A stretch of DNA of 64,000 bases from Siderastrea siderea (Eukaryota; Cnidaria; Anthozoa; Scleractinia; Rhizangiidae): positions 45,656,701-45,720,700 of the forward strand of contig OZ034969.1 of NCBI GenBank assembly GCA_964030785.1. Reading direction: 5' to 3'. Shown here in pieces: positions 1 to 11,300 of this stretch (positions are counted from its first letter, which is position 1; each line of letters begins with the position of its first letter). The position numbers were made by a program, and so were the translations under genes. The notes under the pieces are model-generated. The model did no database searches and was not told the origin of the DNA. It saw only the letters and a list, made by a program, of their open reading frames with translations.

Positions 1-524
1 TTCCTCGTTTTTGGCGACCGCCAAAAACTGTTGCCTGGCTAGGCTAACCATAGCTGATCATAGCTGCTCCAACAAACGCTCAATCGGAAAGGGTCGGAAA
101 AGTTAAGAACGCAGACGAGGCCGAGAAATGCAACACGACAGGTGAATTGATACCTCTTTCCGAAATCAACACAAAACATCACAAAAGGACTCCTATTAGC
201 TTGACATGCAGGCTACTCTTCCTTGATCAATTCATTACTTGAAAGCCGACACACTTCATTCACAAAAGATCCATTTCTACATCAGCCTGAGCTGGTCAAA
301 TCATGCAGTCTCGTAAAAAAATTAAAATACCGTATCCCGCTACTTTCCCCTTGCGATTCTCGCATCCCGACCCTCAAAAACAGAATCCCGCTCCCGCTCT
401 CAATTGAAATTCCCGCTTCCCGCTCCCGTTTTCAGCTCTCATCCCGAATATCGCCACAAAAATTAGCCAAATCCCGCATCCCGCCAAACCTATTGTGGAC
501 CCTCTATATAGGCTTACTTCGCAT

Positions 525-890
525 CCGCAAAACTTATGCCGGCATAATTTAATTAAAGCGTGTTTGGCGTTTCTTTCTTTTGAATCTCGATGGTCTCTAG
601 TTAGAGAACGAAATATAACAGTTATTTGAAAAACTAGAAGCGAAGCAGTTGTCGGTTTAAACCTATTATACCCGAAAGCTTCCAAAAACAGTTCTGTGCA
701 TTTTTAAAAGCGCTCGAATTTCAGACGATTTGTAGCCGCAAAACTTATGCCACAGCGTTAAGAATGTTTGGACGGTGTTTGTTTGTTTGTTTTCAATCTC
801 GATGGTCTCAAGTTAGAGAACGAAATATAAGGATTACTTAAGTAACTATAAGCGAAGCAGTTTTGAGTTTAAAGCTATTTTATCTGGTAA
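525..890 (+). repeat. Two-copy direct repeat of about 155 bp
   Basis: Copies at about 525-675 and 735-890 share CCGCAAAACTTATGCC, AATCTCGATGGTCTC, AGTTAGAGAACGAAATATAA, and AAGCGAAGCAGTT in the same order, with small differences. The intervening 60 bp is not shared. Origin unknown. Confidence 0.75.
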
Positions 891-1303
891 GTTATGTTCG
901 TCCTCAAAGTGCTTGAATTTTTTCGCGGCTGCTAACACCTACGCGACATTTCTTCGATAAGTTTATTACAAGCGCTTCGAAGCTCCCCAGATCCTTTCTT
1001 TCGGGTAATCCCAGTAAAATGCCGGTGAAATGTCAGTATAAATTTTTGACCAGACTAATATTTTTATTTAGTGGCAGTTCATGTTATTTGTTAACATCCG
1101 AACGCGATGAAGATAACCCATTTAAACAGTCGAATAATTTTTATTTTGTTTTTGTAAATGAGCGCCGTTTCAAGTTCATTCAAGCGAACAGCCAATAATC
1201 CAAGGAGATTTGACAAGCCTTGACAGTTATTAAATGACAGGATATGGAAAATTGCAAACACCAAGCAAGACGGCTCGTGAGTAAAATAATCAAGCTGTGC
1301 TTA

Positions 1304-1464
1304 GCCTGTTCCAGGCTCTCAGATAGTTGGGACGGCACTAAAATTAGAAAGGGGAACGCGAAAATAAGACGCGCGGGATTGTCTCTCCCCAGCCCCTTCG
1401 CTTTTTTTCCGCGCTCTTTTTCTTAATTCACGCTTTCCCCACTATCTCGGAGCCTGGAACAGGC
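1304..1464. mobile_element. Short TIR element (MITE) with GCCTGTTCCAGGC ends
   Basis: Left end GCCTGTTCCAGGCTCTCAGA is matched inversely by TCTCGGAGCCTGGAACAGGC at the right. Length 161 bp; flanks TTA on the left and TAA on the right. The same ends occur at 14858-14999 and in a fragment at 61221-61283. Confidence 0.7.
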
Positions 1465-3479
1465 TAAGCTGTACTCAGCCTCTAGAATGACCTTTCAAGC
1501 TTGATTTTAAAGAACAGATCCCCAAAATATTGGAGGACAATTCGGAACACTTTCAGGCTTTTTGAGAAACACTTTTCGAAAGCGAAAGAGACAAAAAAAG
1601 CCCCGAAATGTATTTTAGACCAAAAAGTTTCAGGACTATTTTTGAGAAACGAACACCAGTTTATTCCTTCGCGGCTCCGCTTTTAGGCTTGGCTAAATCT
1701 ATATATTACTGTTAGTGTTAAAATGCCATAAGCCACGCACCTCTTCGGAACCTGTAATTTTATTGGCTTCCTATATCACGCACCTCTATTGTTTTAAGGG
1801 CTAGGGTCATTGTTTTATTGTTTGTTCTTTTGTCTTCTCAGCCAATCCTGTTAAGCCTTCCGATAGGTGCGTACCGCCTCTAAAATCCCTGAAATTTAAC
1901 TGTTTTATGTTACAGAGGCCAAAAATTAAGTGTTAAGTGTTATCGAGGTACCCCCATTCAGACCCTCTACTAAGGAATGTTGGGATTCCTTTGCATTGCG
2001 GGGCGGGGGGAAGAAACTGTTGGGTGGGTGTGTCTTTTCTCCAAAGGCCCGACTAGACTAGGTTTAAACATCTACTTCGACATTCGATCAACAGTTTGGC
2101 TAACGCCGCACTTTGGTTGTCCTGAGTAAGTTTGACAATTTCATTCTCTGTAAGAATATAACAAAGAAAGAGTTTGCGAGCGAGTTTGCGTGGGCGAACA
2201 GGGCACTACAGCTCATGAAGATGCACCGACACAGCACAGAGCAGGCTCTTCTTCACCTAGTCGCAAGATGTCACTTAAGAAACTCAACTGGTGTTCAATC
2301 AATGACGGCAGCCAACAGCGGTTATGTTCCTGAGATGTTAAAATCATCTCATTGGCCACCGTGACGGAACATTTACATAGTAGGGATCAAACGCCTTCAG
2401 TTTCGACAAGTGTACGTTAGGTTCATCATCATTCACGTTTTCCCCTAAGCTGTACCAAACCACAAATTGCTACCCCTAAAAAGTAAAATGAGCACCCAAG
2501 TCCCTTTCCCAGAGGAGACACCAGCCCGGGAGCAAGGTCCCATTTTAGGCAAGAATTTTACACAGTTTCTCTCACTTTATATGCGCACGAAGAGCGAGTT
2601 TAACGGCCGTACGTAGGTACCACCTACGAACACAACCAAAAGGTCATACGCTGACGTACTCCAGTTCAATTAGACTGAGAGCAGTCTTCCTATGACGCGA
2701 GAAGGTAACATAAACGGACTGGAAAGGACAGAATTCTATGGTACTACACGATGGAATAAGGTAAGCGACTGGATGGCGCGATATAGATTCCTTACCCTGA
2801 GAAAAAGGCGAAGCAACCGATGGAAAACAGAACAACGAAGCTGCGACACACTAGCCGCGAGCCACGATAAGCGCTAGTGACTGGGAAAGAGGGAGGTTTC
2901 CTTCTTCTCCCAAATCGTTTCTCGTTTTATTGTTGACTTGCATAATCTTACATTTCCGCTCGCTTATGAGACGCACGGACAAGGATGACTGCTGACTCTA
3001 ACTTAAGGTAAAACTTCAAAAACCGGCCATTTTGTTAAACAAAAAATAACGTTTAATCTTTCTTAAAACTCTATACAAAATTGAACATATAACAATGCCT
3101 TTTTCTAACAAAGGGAAATAATATATACAAGCATGAATCTTGACAGAAATTTGATTTATAACGTGTTACTGACTTGACGTTTAGTTAATAAAGCCTCAAT
3201 GAGCTTTAAGTGATGCTTGATATGCTGTGAAGAAAACAAAAACAGCTACACATCAGACCTCTTAATATAATCTGACTGAAGTGCTGTCACACAACGCTCT
3301 GCTTATCGCCAGCGCCTCTACCGCGTAGTGACATTTGGGAGACTTTTTTGGGTGTTGAATGTTTCTTTTGTTGGGTTGTTACTGATAATTACCCCACGGC
3401 TACTCTTGTTCTGGTGTCTAGTGGCGTCAAAACGAGTCAAAAGGGAAACATTCAACTTGCGGTTGTACTCACACGTACT

Positions 3480-3960
3480 TATGCACCGATCAATTCGAAA
3501 GTTCAACATCCCCCCCCCCGGGCAACTCCCCGGGCATTTGAACTTTTGAAGATTGGCTTGTTCAACTTCCCTCCCCTTGGGGCAAAAGAGCCGTTCAAAT
3601 GCCCCACCAATAGTACTGAACTACCTCTCCTCAAAGACAAATTTCGTCTTCAATCAAACACTTTATACGCCTTTCAGAGAGAGATATGCCGTAATGACAC
3701 CTTCAAACTTCTTTAAAGACCCTTTTGGAAGAGTTATTCACTAACAAAGGAGAAATTCTACCCTGTAAATCCGTCAAACCCTGCAAAATTGAAAAAACTC
3801 ACGGGCGTATTACGTCAGAACAAGAGATAAATCCGGTTCAAATTCCCCACCCTTCCAACGCAACGTTCAAATTCCCCCCTCCCCGGACACGATGCACAGT
3901 CAAATGCCCGGGGTATGCCCCGGGGGGGGGATTGATGTTTCGAATCGATCAGCGCATGAC
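3480..3960. mobile_element. TIR element with poly-C/CCCGGG subterminal sequence
   Basis: Left arm has GATCAATTCGAAAGTTCAAC followed by a C-run and CCCGGGCATTTGAA; the right arm is its inverse (TCAAATGCCCGGGG, a G-run, then TTCGAATCGATC). About 480 bp, no transposase. Related to the copy at 7188-7677 by the CCCGGGCAT core. Confidence 0.65.
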
Positions 3961-4059
3961 TCTGTGTACTGTGTATAAGTGTAGCATGGCTAAAGCGAAT
4001 ACACAAATCTAATTAGCTCAATCGTCACTGACTATTTAAACAATAGAGTTCTTGTGTCG

Positions 4060-4194
4060 AAGGCACTATCGTGTGATAGGTTGCCCGAGGAAATTTGATG
4101 TTCACAACAAATATTACCCCGAGAACGTACAACGAGGGCTTATATGAAGTTTCAACATCAAATTTCCGAGGGAACCTATCACACATAGGGCCTG
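4060..4194. repeat. Hairpin-forming inverted repeat
   Basis: GTGTGATAGGTTGCCCGAGG followed by AAATTTGATGTT is repeated inversely as AACATCAAATTT with CCGAGGGAACCTATCACAC. Arms about 45 nt around a 45-nt loop, 135 bp overall; a small non-autonomous element is likely. Confidence 0.65.
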
Positions 4195-5229
4195 AGATAG
4201 AAGGACCCCTTTGTTTTTAATGTACAACGCTAAAGTTTGAGCGAAAATTGCTAAAAACGGGCAGTATGCGCTGATGGGCGCCCGCTGAGGAGAGACACTG
4301 AACGCAAGCCGACACAAATTCATCGCAGTGCTATTTTCCGTTTGGCCATGCACGCGCGCAAGACTGCAATGAGATTGTTTTGGTACAACATGCGTCTACT
4401 TGCGAGTGATTTTGGCCACGCCAGATATGTTTATATAAGTTGGCATTTGCAGACTCACGGTAAAATTGCATCTGCTCTTTGCCAGAACTTACTTGTTATA
4501 AAAACTATCAGTAAGAAAAAGGAAGTACCTTATACTCGTGATAATCCGGTTCCATGTCACCCCTGTCTTCTCTCTGAACTCGCCTATGGGAAGACAGTAA
4601 CTTAAGTTAATACAGTCTGCCTAGCAGGCCTAGAGTTTTCTCCCGTTTTGTTCCCACCACTTCCCCTTAGCTGCGCCTTCTACACAGGCTAACTTCATAG
4701 GCAATTCACTGATTTCCTAATTCCCAAGCAGGCACAAGTTTCCAACTGACGTGGAATTGTGACTCTGACTGGCCACTAACTACGCGCTCTTCCGCTACTT
4801 TGCGATGACTCTGATCAATCTCAGTTTCGATTGCAGGTTGGTGCAAGTCTTTCATCGACTGACTAAGCAACAGAAGACGACGCAAGTTGCTGTCCATATT
4901 GTTGCCTTTCGTAGTGCCGCGCGTACATGCAAGTTACACTGAAATACTTTTCCTATGCAAATTGTGTCACCGTGCGAGTTCGTATGGCCGGCACCCATCG
5001 CAAGTCTGTGTACGCAAATTGGTATTTCCAAAATAGCACTAACTTTGATCAGGGCTTGATATGATAGACGATCGCCTAAGCTGTGTAACTCATCAGCTTG
5101 TTGTCACGAAACGCTCGAAAAGACGTGCTGACTCCTGCGCGAATACATTTTTATCCTGGTCGTTTTGAACAAGGGTGTTTCTAGGCTTTTTCCAGTGAGA
5201 ACAAGCAAGTCAAAGGTATAATCACTTAC

Positions 5230-5331
5230 CGTCCTGTTTGCTCGAAGAATTCATCTTCAAATTTCTTAAGTTTCTTTCTCATTTTCTTTTTCTCTTTTCT
5301 TTTCAGTTCCAGCTGTTCGAACAGCTCATCT
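5230..5331 (-). CDS. FAM13: FAM13 exon 25: C-terminal basic coiled coil
   Basis: This 102-nt exon reads (R)[17 protein letters not shown] followed by [17 protein letters not shown]. It is the counterpart of human FAM13A PELLEHLQEMREEKKRIRKK and FEDNFFRQNGR near the C-terminus. The acceptor is ATGTTTTAG and the donor GTAAGT; joining to exon 24 restores an arginine codon (CG+A). In vertebrates one more exon (a KEDR...EYxxYKxIKAKLRLLE block) follows. No such sequence was recognised to the left as far as base 1, so the stop codon is not assigned. Confidence 0.9.
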
Positions 5332-8300
5332 CTAAAACATAACGTAAAGATGTTAAGGTGTTTCGATACAGTTTTTTTGGGACCATACCTCACTTTTTGA
5401 ATCGGCTCTTAGACAGTCTTCTCCTTGTCAGATCAACGTGAAATTTGCAATACTTGTTGGTTTTGGATTGAACTTTAGCGTGGTTTACATTTTGTCAAAA
5501 TCGATATTTCCATGACAACGATAAACAAAAATCCTCAAAAACAGTAAAATTGAAGTTTTGCGCGATCTAGATTTCACTTTGAAAAGCAAATACCAACATA
5601 TTAAACTGTGGTGTATGGCAAACAAAATATACAAGAACAAAAAAATTCTGTATGTTTGTTTTGAAGTAAATCGCAAAAACACTTTCAACCTTAGTTTTTG
5701 CATAATAATAGTAAATGCATTAAGAAATAATCAATGCTTTGATAAAATGGCTAGAAAATACTGTTAAAGTATTTTTTATACTTACTATTTTACGCCTAGA
5801 AAGTTTTGTTGAAACTGGTATTCGCGATCTCGAGAAGGAATTGTTTTTCTAAGATCATTCGCGTAATCATTTTTTTGTAATTCTTGAATTTGAACGCTTT
5901 TGCGAAAATTTTAAGAACGGCTCTATAGATTTTTTTAAAACATTAAAGACGGGTGCTTGACGATGTGACCACTTTTAGTATTGAGTCTTCTTAGCACTGA
6001 TTCACTGGAACACTTTTGAATTTGACGATGAAGAGGACGTATTAACCGACGGAAAAGCTTGCGTTACGTATTAACAGTTGGCAAGTAAATGCTAATATAT
6101 TCAAAGTAATGCGCAATGCATTCCTCCGTGATTTTTACTTTTCATTGTAATCTACAGTGCAACAAAGAACAAAGAAACCAGATAAAAATCACGAAGCAAT
6201 GAATTACACATTATTTTGAATATAGTAGCATTTACTTGTCAACCGTGAATTTGTAACGCAAGCTTTTCCGTCGGTTCATACGTCCTCTTTAACGTTAAAT
6301 CTAAAAGTGTTCCATTGAATCAATGTTAATAAGACTCAATACTAAAATTGGTCACATCGTCAAGTAGGCGTGTTTAATGTTTTAAAAAATTCTATCGAGC
6401 CGTTCTTAAGATTTTCGCAAAGGCGCTCAAATTAAAAAATTACCGCAAAATTGTTACGCGAATGATCTTAGAAAAGCAATTCGTTCTCGATATCGCGAAC
6501 ACCAACTTTAACAAAACTTTCTAGCCGTAAAATATTTAGTAAAAGACACAATTTAACAGTATTTTCTAGCCATTTCAACAAATCATTGATTATTTTTCGG
6601 TGCATTTATTATTACTATGCAAAAACTAAGGTTGTTGTTTGCCATACACCACAGTTTGAGATGTTGGTATTTGCTTTTCAAAGTGAAATCTGGATCGCAC
6701 GAAATTTTAGTTTTACTGTTTTCGAGGACTTTTGTTTATCGTTGTCATGGAAATATCGATTTTCACAAAATGTAAACCACGCTAAGTTCAATCCAAAACC
6801 AACAAGTATTGCAAATTTCACGTTGATCCAACAAGATGAAGACTGTTTAAGAGCCGATTCAAAAAGTGAGGTATGGTCCCAAAAAAACTGTATCGAAACA
6901 CCTTGAACAACAAAACATTAACAACCAACTTACTACCAATACAGAGTACGATCCTGTGTTCCTAATGTTGCGCATTTCTGTAATCTGTCCAATGAATGTG
7001 TACAAACTAACAGCATGTTTGTAAATCTACAATCTCAGTCAAAAATGTTGGGACACTACAGTTGCGGCCCTTCCCCACGTTACATCTCATTGTCAAGAGT
7101 TGAAAAAAGCGCGATCTTTCTGTGAGTGCTTTTACACGCCCGGATTGATATTTCAGCTTTCCACTTCTTACTATTTAATTTCCAACGTTATGCATCAGTC
7201 ATTTCCAGCAGTGCCCATCCCAGCCCGGGCTGACCCCCGGGCATTAGGATTTTTTGAAAACAAACCGGCAAATGCCCCACGGCGGGGACAAACGAGCTGT
7301 TCAAATGCCCCGCGGTAAATGTAAAAAAAAAAGTTGATTTCTTACTTTTCGAGCTTATCTCCACTCTAACCAAAGCTAAATCAGGCCAAACTAAGTCTCA
7401 AACAAGTCTTATTTCTGTGTATTGCTTCAGTGATCATTAGTTCTTTGGATCTACCGTCTCATTTTGCCCTCCTTAGACAAAGATTATCACAAATTTATCG
7501 TCCTTGCCCGATGAACTTATCACTGAAAGGAAGTGGTGACAGTGCTGTGACGTAACGAGACCATCAAACGCCCCAGGGTAGACAAATGGCTTTCCCCGAG
7601 ACGGACAATGAGGAAAAATGCTCCACTAATGCCCGGGGAGGGAATGGGTACTGCTGGAATTGACTGATGCATTAAACTACAACTTAGTCGGTATTTTCAC
7701 GTAAAAGGCTATACACCGGGCGTCATTTCGAAGATTAGAAAATGGTCTTACGGATCGTCTTATCCTTAGCTTTCACTCGTGTCACTAAAATATTACCGAA
7801 AGAAAACTTCAAAAGAGGAAAAGTCAGTTATTATTACATTGGCCAGTGAGAGATTGCATTGTCGCAATAGATTTGTCTATCAAGTTTACGTGTACTACAG
7901 TTAAACTAACCACAGTAAACCATCATGTGTCACATGTGTAAGAGCAAACGTTTCCAGTCTAAACGAAGCGGTCATAAATCAAAAGTTAGATGACAAATAT
8001 GACAGCGTGGAAGATACAGATTTCCACTTCCAATTCTTTCTTCATGTGATGTTCGACGTTTACTAAATCTCAATGGAAAGAGCCCCCGTAAAGTTTCGAC
8101 ACTTAACTACCCCGGTTTTTGGACGATTAAGACGGATTCCTCCACTCAACGTTTGAGCAATAAGTGCAAACAATATTTTCTAAAAAGCTACTCATAGCAC
8201 GGTAACACTTTCAATGCCATTTGAAACATCTCTCTTTAATTCACTTCTCCAAATGACCCCGCGATGAAATTCTCAAGTTTTATCGAGAAAATTAATGTCA

Positions 8301-11300
8301 AATCTCGTAAAATTATGCTAAAAACGGGGCCATTTTGTTTTGAACTGACATGAAGTGTCTTTGTAACTGAAATTAGATCACTTCAAATTCAATTTTCTCT
8401 CGCGGTGTCAGCCTGGGAGCAAAAGTATCTCCTTATGTGTTCTCAAAATGTGACTGTACTGCAAGTATTTTTTTGGTAACTTAATTTTTGTACTTACTGC
8501 TCGAACGTTGAGCGGAAATCGTCTTAAATTTTAAGCCGTCTAGTTTTGTGCGAAACTTGATAGTCCGAAATTTTCGAAAATACTGAAAATCACCGACACG
8601 GCACACGTACCGAGACATGTGGTGGAACTTGGCGTCCTCTCTGAGCTGAGCTGCATCACTGATGTTAATAGTGTCCTGTATAGTCTCACACAGGCCTTCA
8701 TCATCTCCATCTAATGTGTCTGTGAATGCCGCATCCAACGCTTTACCACCCGTCCGACTTCTGGGTGAGCCCTGCAAAGCAACAACGTCTATCGGGTTAC
8801 CAAGTGCTGAAAAAACTCCCTTCATATAAAATGATCTCAAGGCAAAACACCCCACAGGTGACATCCTCTGACTTAAGACACGCCCCTAACTTCTGTCCCG
8901 TAAGCCATCTTTTGTATTCTTTTTTCCTGGTCCGTTGCTTTTAACAACCCTAACGAGGATCATTCGATCTCCTTAAAAAATGATCACCGTGGCTTTCAAT
9001 GCTTAGCTAAAGTTGCTAACATGTCCATAATAACATGCCGGAAAGCGTCGCACAATATGCTATTTTGGAAACTTACGGATTGTAGAATTAAAGACGTTTG
9101 GGCCCCGCCCCCTAACTGCTAGGATTGGGTATATATCAGTGACGCTACATGAACAGCATTTCAAAATATGGTGTCCTGAAGGGTGACAACTTATGGATAA
9201 AATATCAAAACAACCAAACATTCCAGGATACCATATCCTGTAACGCTTTATTTTTCAAGTGATTTCATTGATTTCCACTGATTGTACAGCTGGGAATGTT
9301 TTTCAATCACTTTCGAGCCCGACACGTAAAATATGGTCTTATAATTGAACTCACTGGGTCAGTAAATGCTATGTCGTGTACATTGAGATTGTGGGGAACG
9401 AAGAAAAGATTGCGCACGTGGGAAAATATTGCGAGCGGAAAAGGAGCCCGGACTAGAGACTCCCTGGGGAGATTTCCTATTTCTTTTTCGCTTACAGTAC
9501 TTTTCTCTCGTACGTCATATTTTCTTCCCTCTCCGCAGTCTGGACGCACGGAACAGGGTACTAACTCGTATAACAATGACCTTACCCTGCTTACAGTGAT
9601 AGGCAGTGTTTGAGTCATCCTGGCAGGGAAGCCTCCACTGGGAGAATGTAACGGTGCATCCTCGTGAATAGGAGCCAGATCTGATACTAATCTGTCTATA
9701 GAGCTCGTCCGGGGGCGACTACCACTCGGGATCTTTACTGGTGATTCTGATGCGGGCGTAGCAAGATTACGTTTGATTATGCGGTACCTGGAAAATAAGC
9801 AAAGACTATTATTTTCCCGTAACACCATAATTCCAATGCATCATAAAAGCCACTTTTAGGAGGAGAACCAACCTGTCGTATAAAGGTCTCATGAGATCCT
9901 TATCCTTTTTTGTAACAGGACGACCAAACAAGCTCTCGTGCTGTAACAGTGCCTTCTGCACTGCCAACTTCTCATCCTTAAGTTGTTCCCGTCCCATCAG
10001 CTCCACCTCCTCTGGCCGACCATCCTCCCCTCTCTTGTCCTGCAGCTTCCACAGTAAACTTTCCAGGGACTCTTCAATACTGGATGGAGTGGTAGTCAGT
10101 AGAGGTTCACTGCTGCTGCTTTTCATGCCTTGGTTGCTCATGGGTGGTGCAGTCTCGTTTAGACGTTCTGCCTCCTCCTTTGCTCGTTCTTTCAGTTCCT
10201 TGAGCTGTTTTCTCGCACGGCCTAGTTCGGCTACGTATTTTTTGATGGGTCCCTTTTCACTCTGTGATGGCCTTCGTAAGTGTTCATCCTCGAATGCGTC
10301 TTCAAAATCTCGGATTCTCTTTTTTAGTTGGCTTATTGTTTTCGTGAGTTGCTTGATTGTTGGTTCACCTTTTGGGGACAAGTCCACCCTGAAAAAGAAG
10401 CAAAACAGAGAACTTTGGCTTAAGAGAAACCATGAGTATAGTCGGTTGGTCGGTCAGTCGGTCAGTCAGACAGTCAGTTGGTCGGCCGGTCGGTCTCGGT
10501 CGGTCAGTTGGTCGGTCGGTTGACGGTCAGTCGGTCGGTCGGTCGGTCAGTCAGTCTATCTTTCGAGCACGTAAAACCAAGAAAACTTCCCATGATAAAA
10601 GTATCTCATTGACTAACTAGCTAGATGGGCCTAATCAGGTTTCTGTCTGGCGCAGTATCATTCACTGCAAAACATTTGGCAGTCAAACACTTGACTTACC
10701 ATCCTGCACATTTCAATCAAAATGTCAGGAACATATTAATGCAAAAAATCAGCCATGTATATTTAAATTTAGCTTGTGAATAAAACCGCTTCTCATCAAG
10801 AAAACCCATAGTGGCATTGAAAGATGAGAGATGCATATGTGGCTTACTTAGACTTAACCAGTGGTATTTAAACCAACCTTCTTTCAAACCAAGAATGCTC
10901 AATCTGTTCATGAGGTGGTGATGGGGGACACTCGTCAGGAATAGTTCGGGTATCAACAGTTAGGGGCCGAGTGCGAGGGGACACTAGTGCTTCATCCGTA
11001 CTAAACCCATCATAACGTTCCCTGGGTGACAGCTGTATGCTGTCTGGGATTGAATCTTCTTGTTGAAGTTTGTAGAGTTCCAGCGGAGGGACTATGGGCG
11101 AGCCATGGTGTTTCTTTTTGTATTGTTTTGTTAGAATATCTTTTCTGGGTCTGAAGGGCGATGAATCAACTTCATCCACTTCACCCTGTTGAAAGAAAAA
11201 CAAGGGGACCGAAAACGTCATTATAACAAGCACTACTAGACACGCGTCCTGGCCTAAGTTTCTCAAAAGTCCCGAAACTTTTCGGGCCGATTTCGGGCAG

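Larger units (their letters stand above)
1..5229. other. Region left of the last visible FAM13 exon, no gene recognised
   Basis: Expected to be FAM13 intron or 3' flank. It contains a CCCGC-rich patch near 340-485, a 155-bp direct repeat (525-675 and 735-890), a CAGGCT-ended MITE (1304-1464), a CCCGGG TIR element (3480-3960) and a hairpin (4060-4194). Short minus-strand open frames at 2644-2835 and 4706-4897 were inspected for the conserved FAM13 terminal motif and do not carry it. Confidence 0.45.

Noticed and set aside
340..485. CCCGC-rich patch as a possible CRISPR-like or promoter array
   Set aside because: Units are irregular in length and sequence, with no spacers; a degenerate simple repeat.
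2644..2835. Candidate FAM13 last exon (ending SLIELEYVSV)
   Set aside because: Only a vague resemblance to the KAKLRLLE block, lacks the EYxxYK motif, and phase from the nearest acceptor does not keep this frame.
4706..4897. Candidate FAM13 last exon on the minus strand
   Set aside because: An acceptor-like TATTTCAG exists at about 4950, but the in-phase reading stops early and has no family similarity.
9891..10523. 210-codon plus-strand open frame
   Set aside because: It is the complement of FAM13 exon 22 extended into the GGTC microsatellite; Ser/Arg-rich shadow of the real exon.
10432..10620. Repetitive Ser-Val-Gly-Arg protein
   Set aside because: Translation of a tetranucleotide microsatellite.
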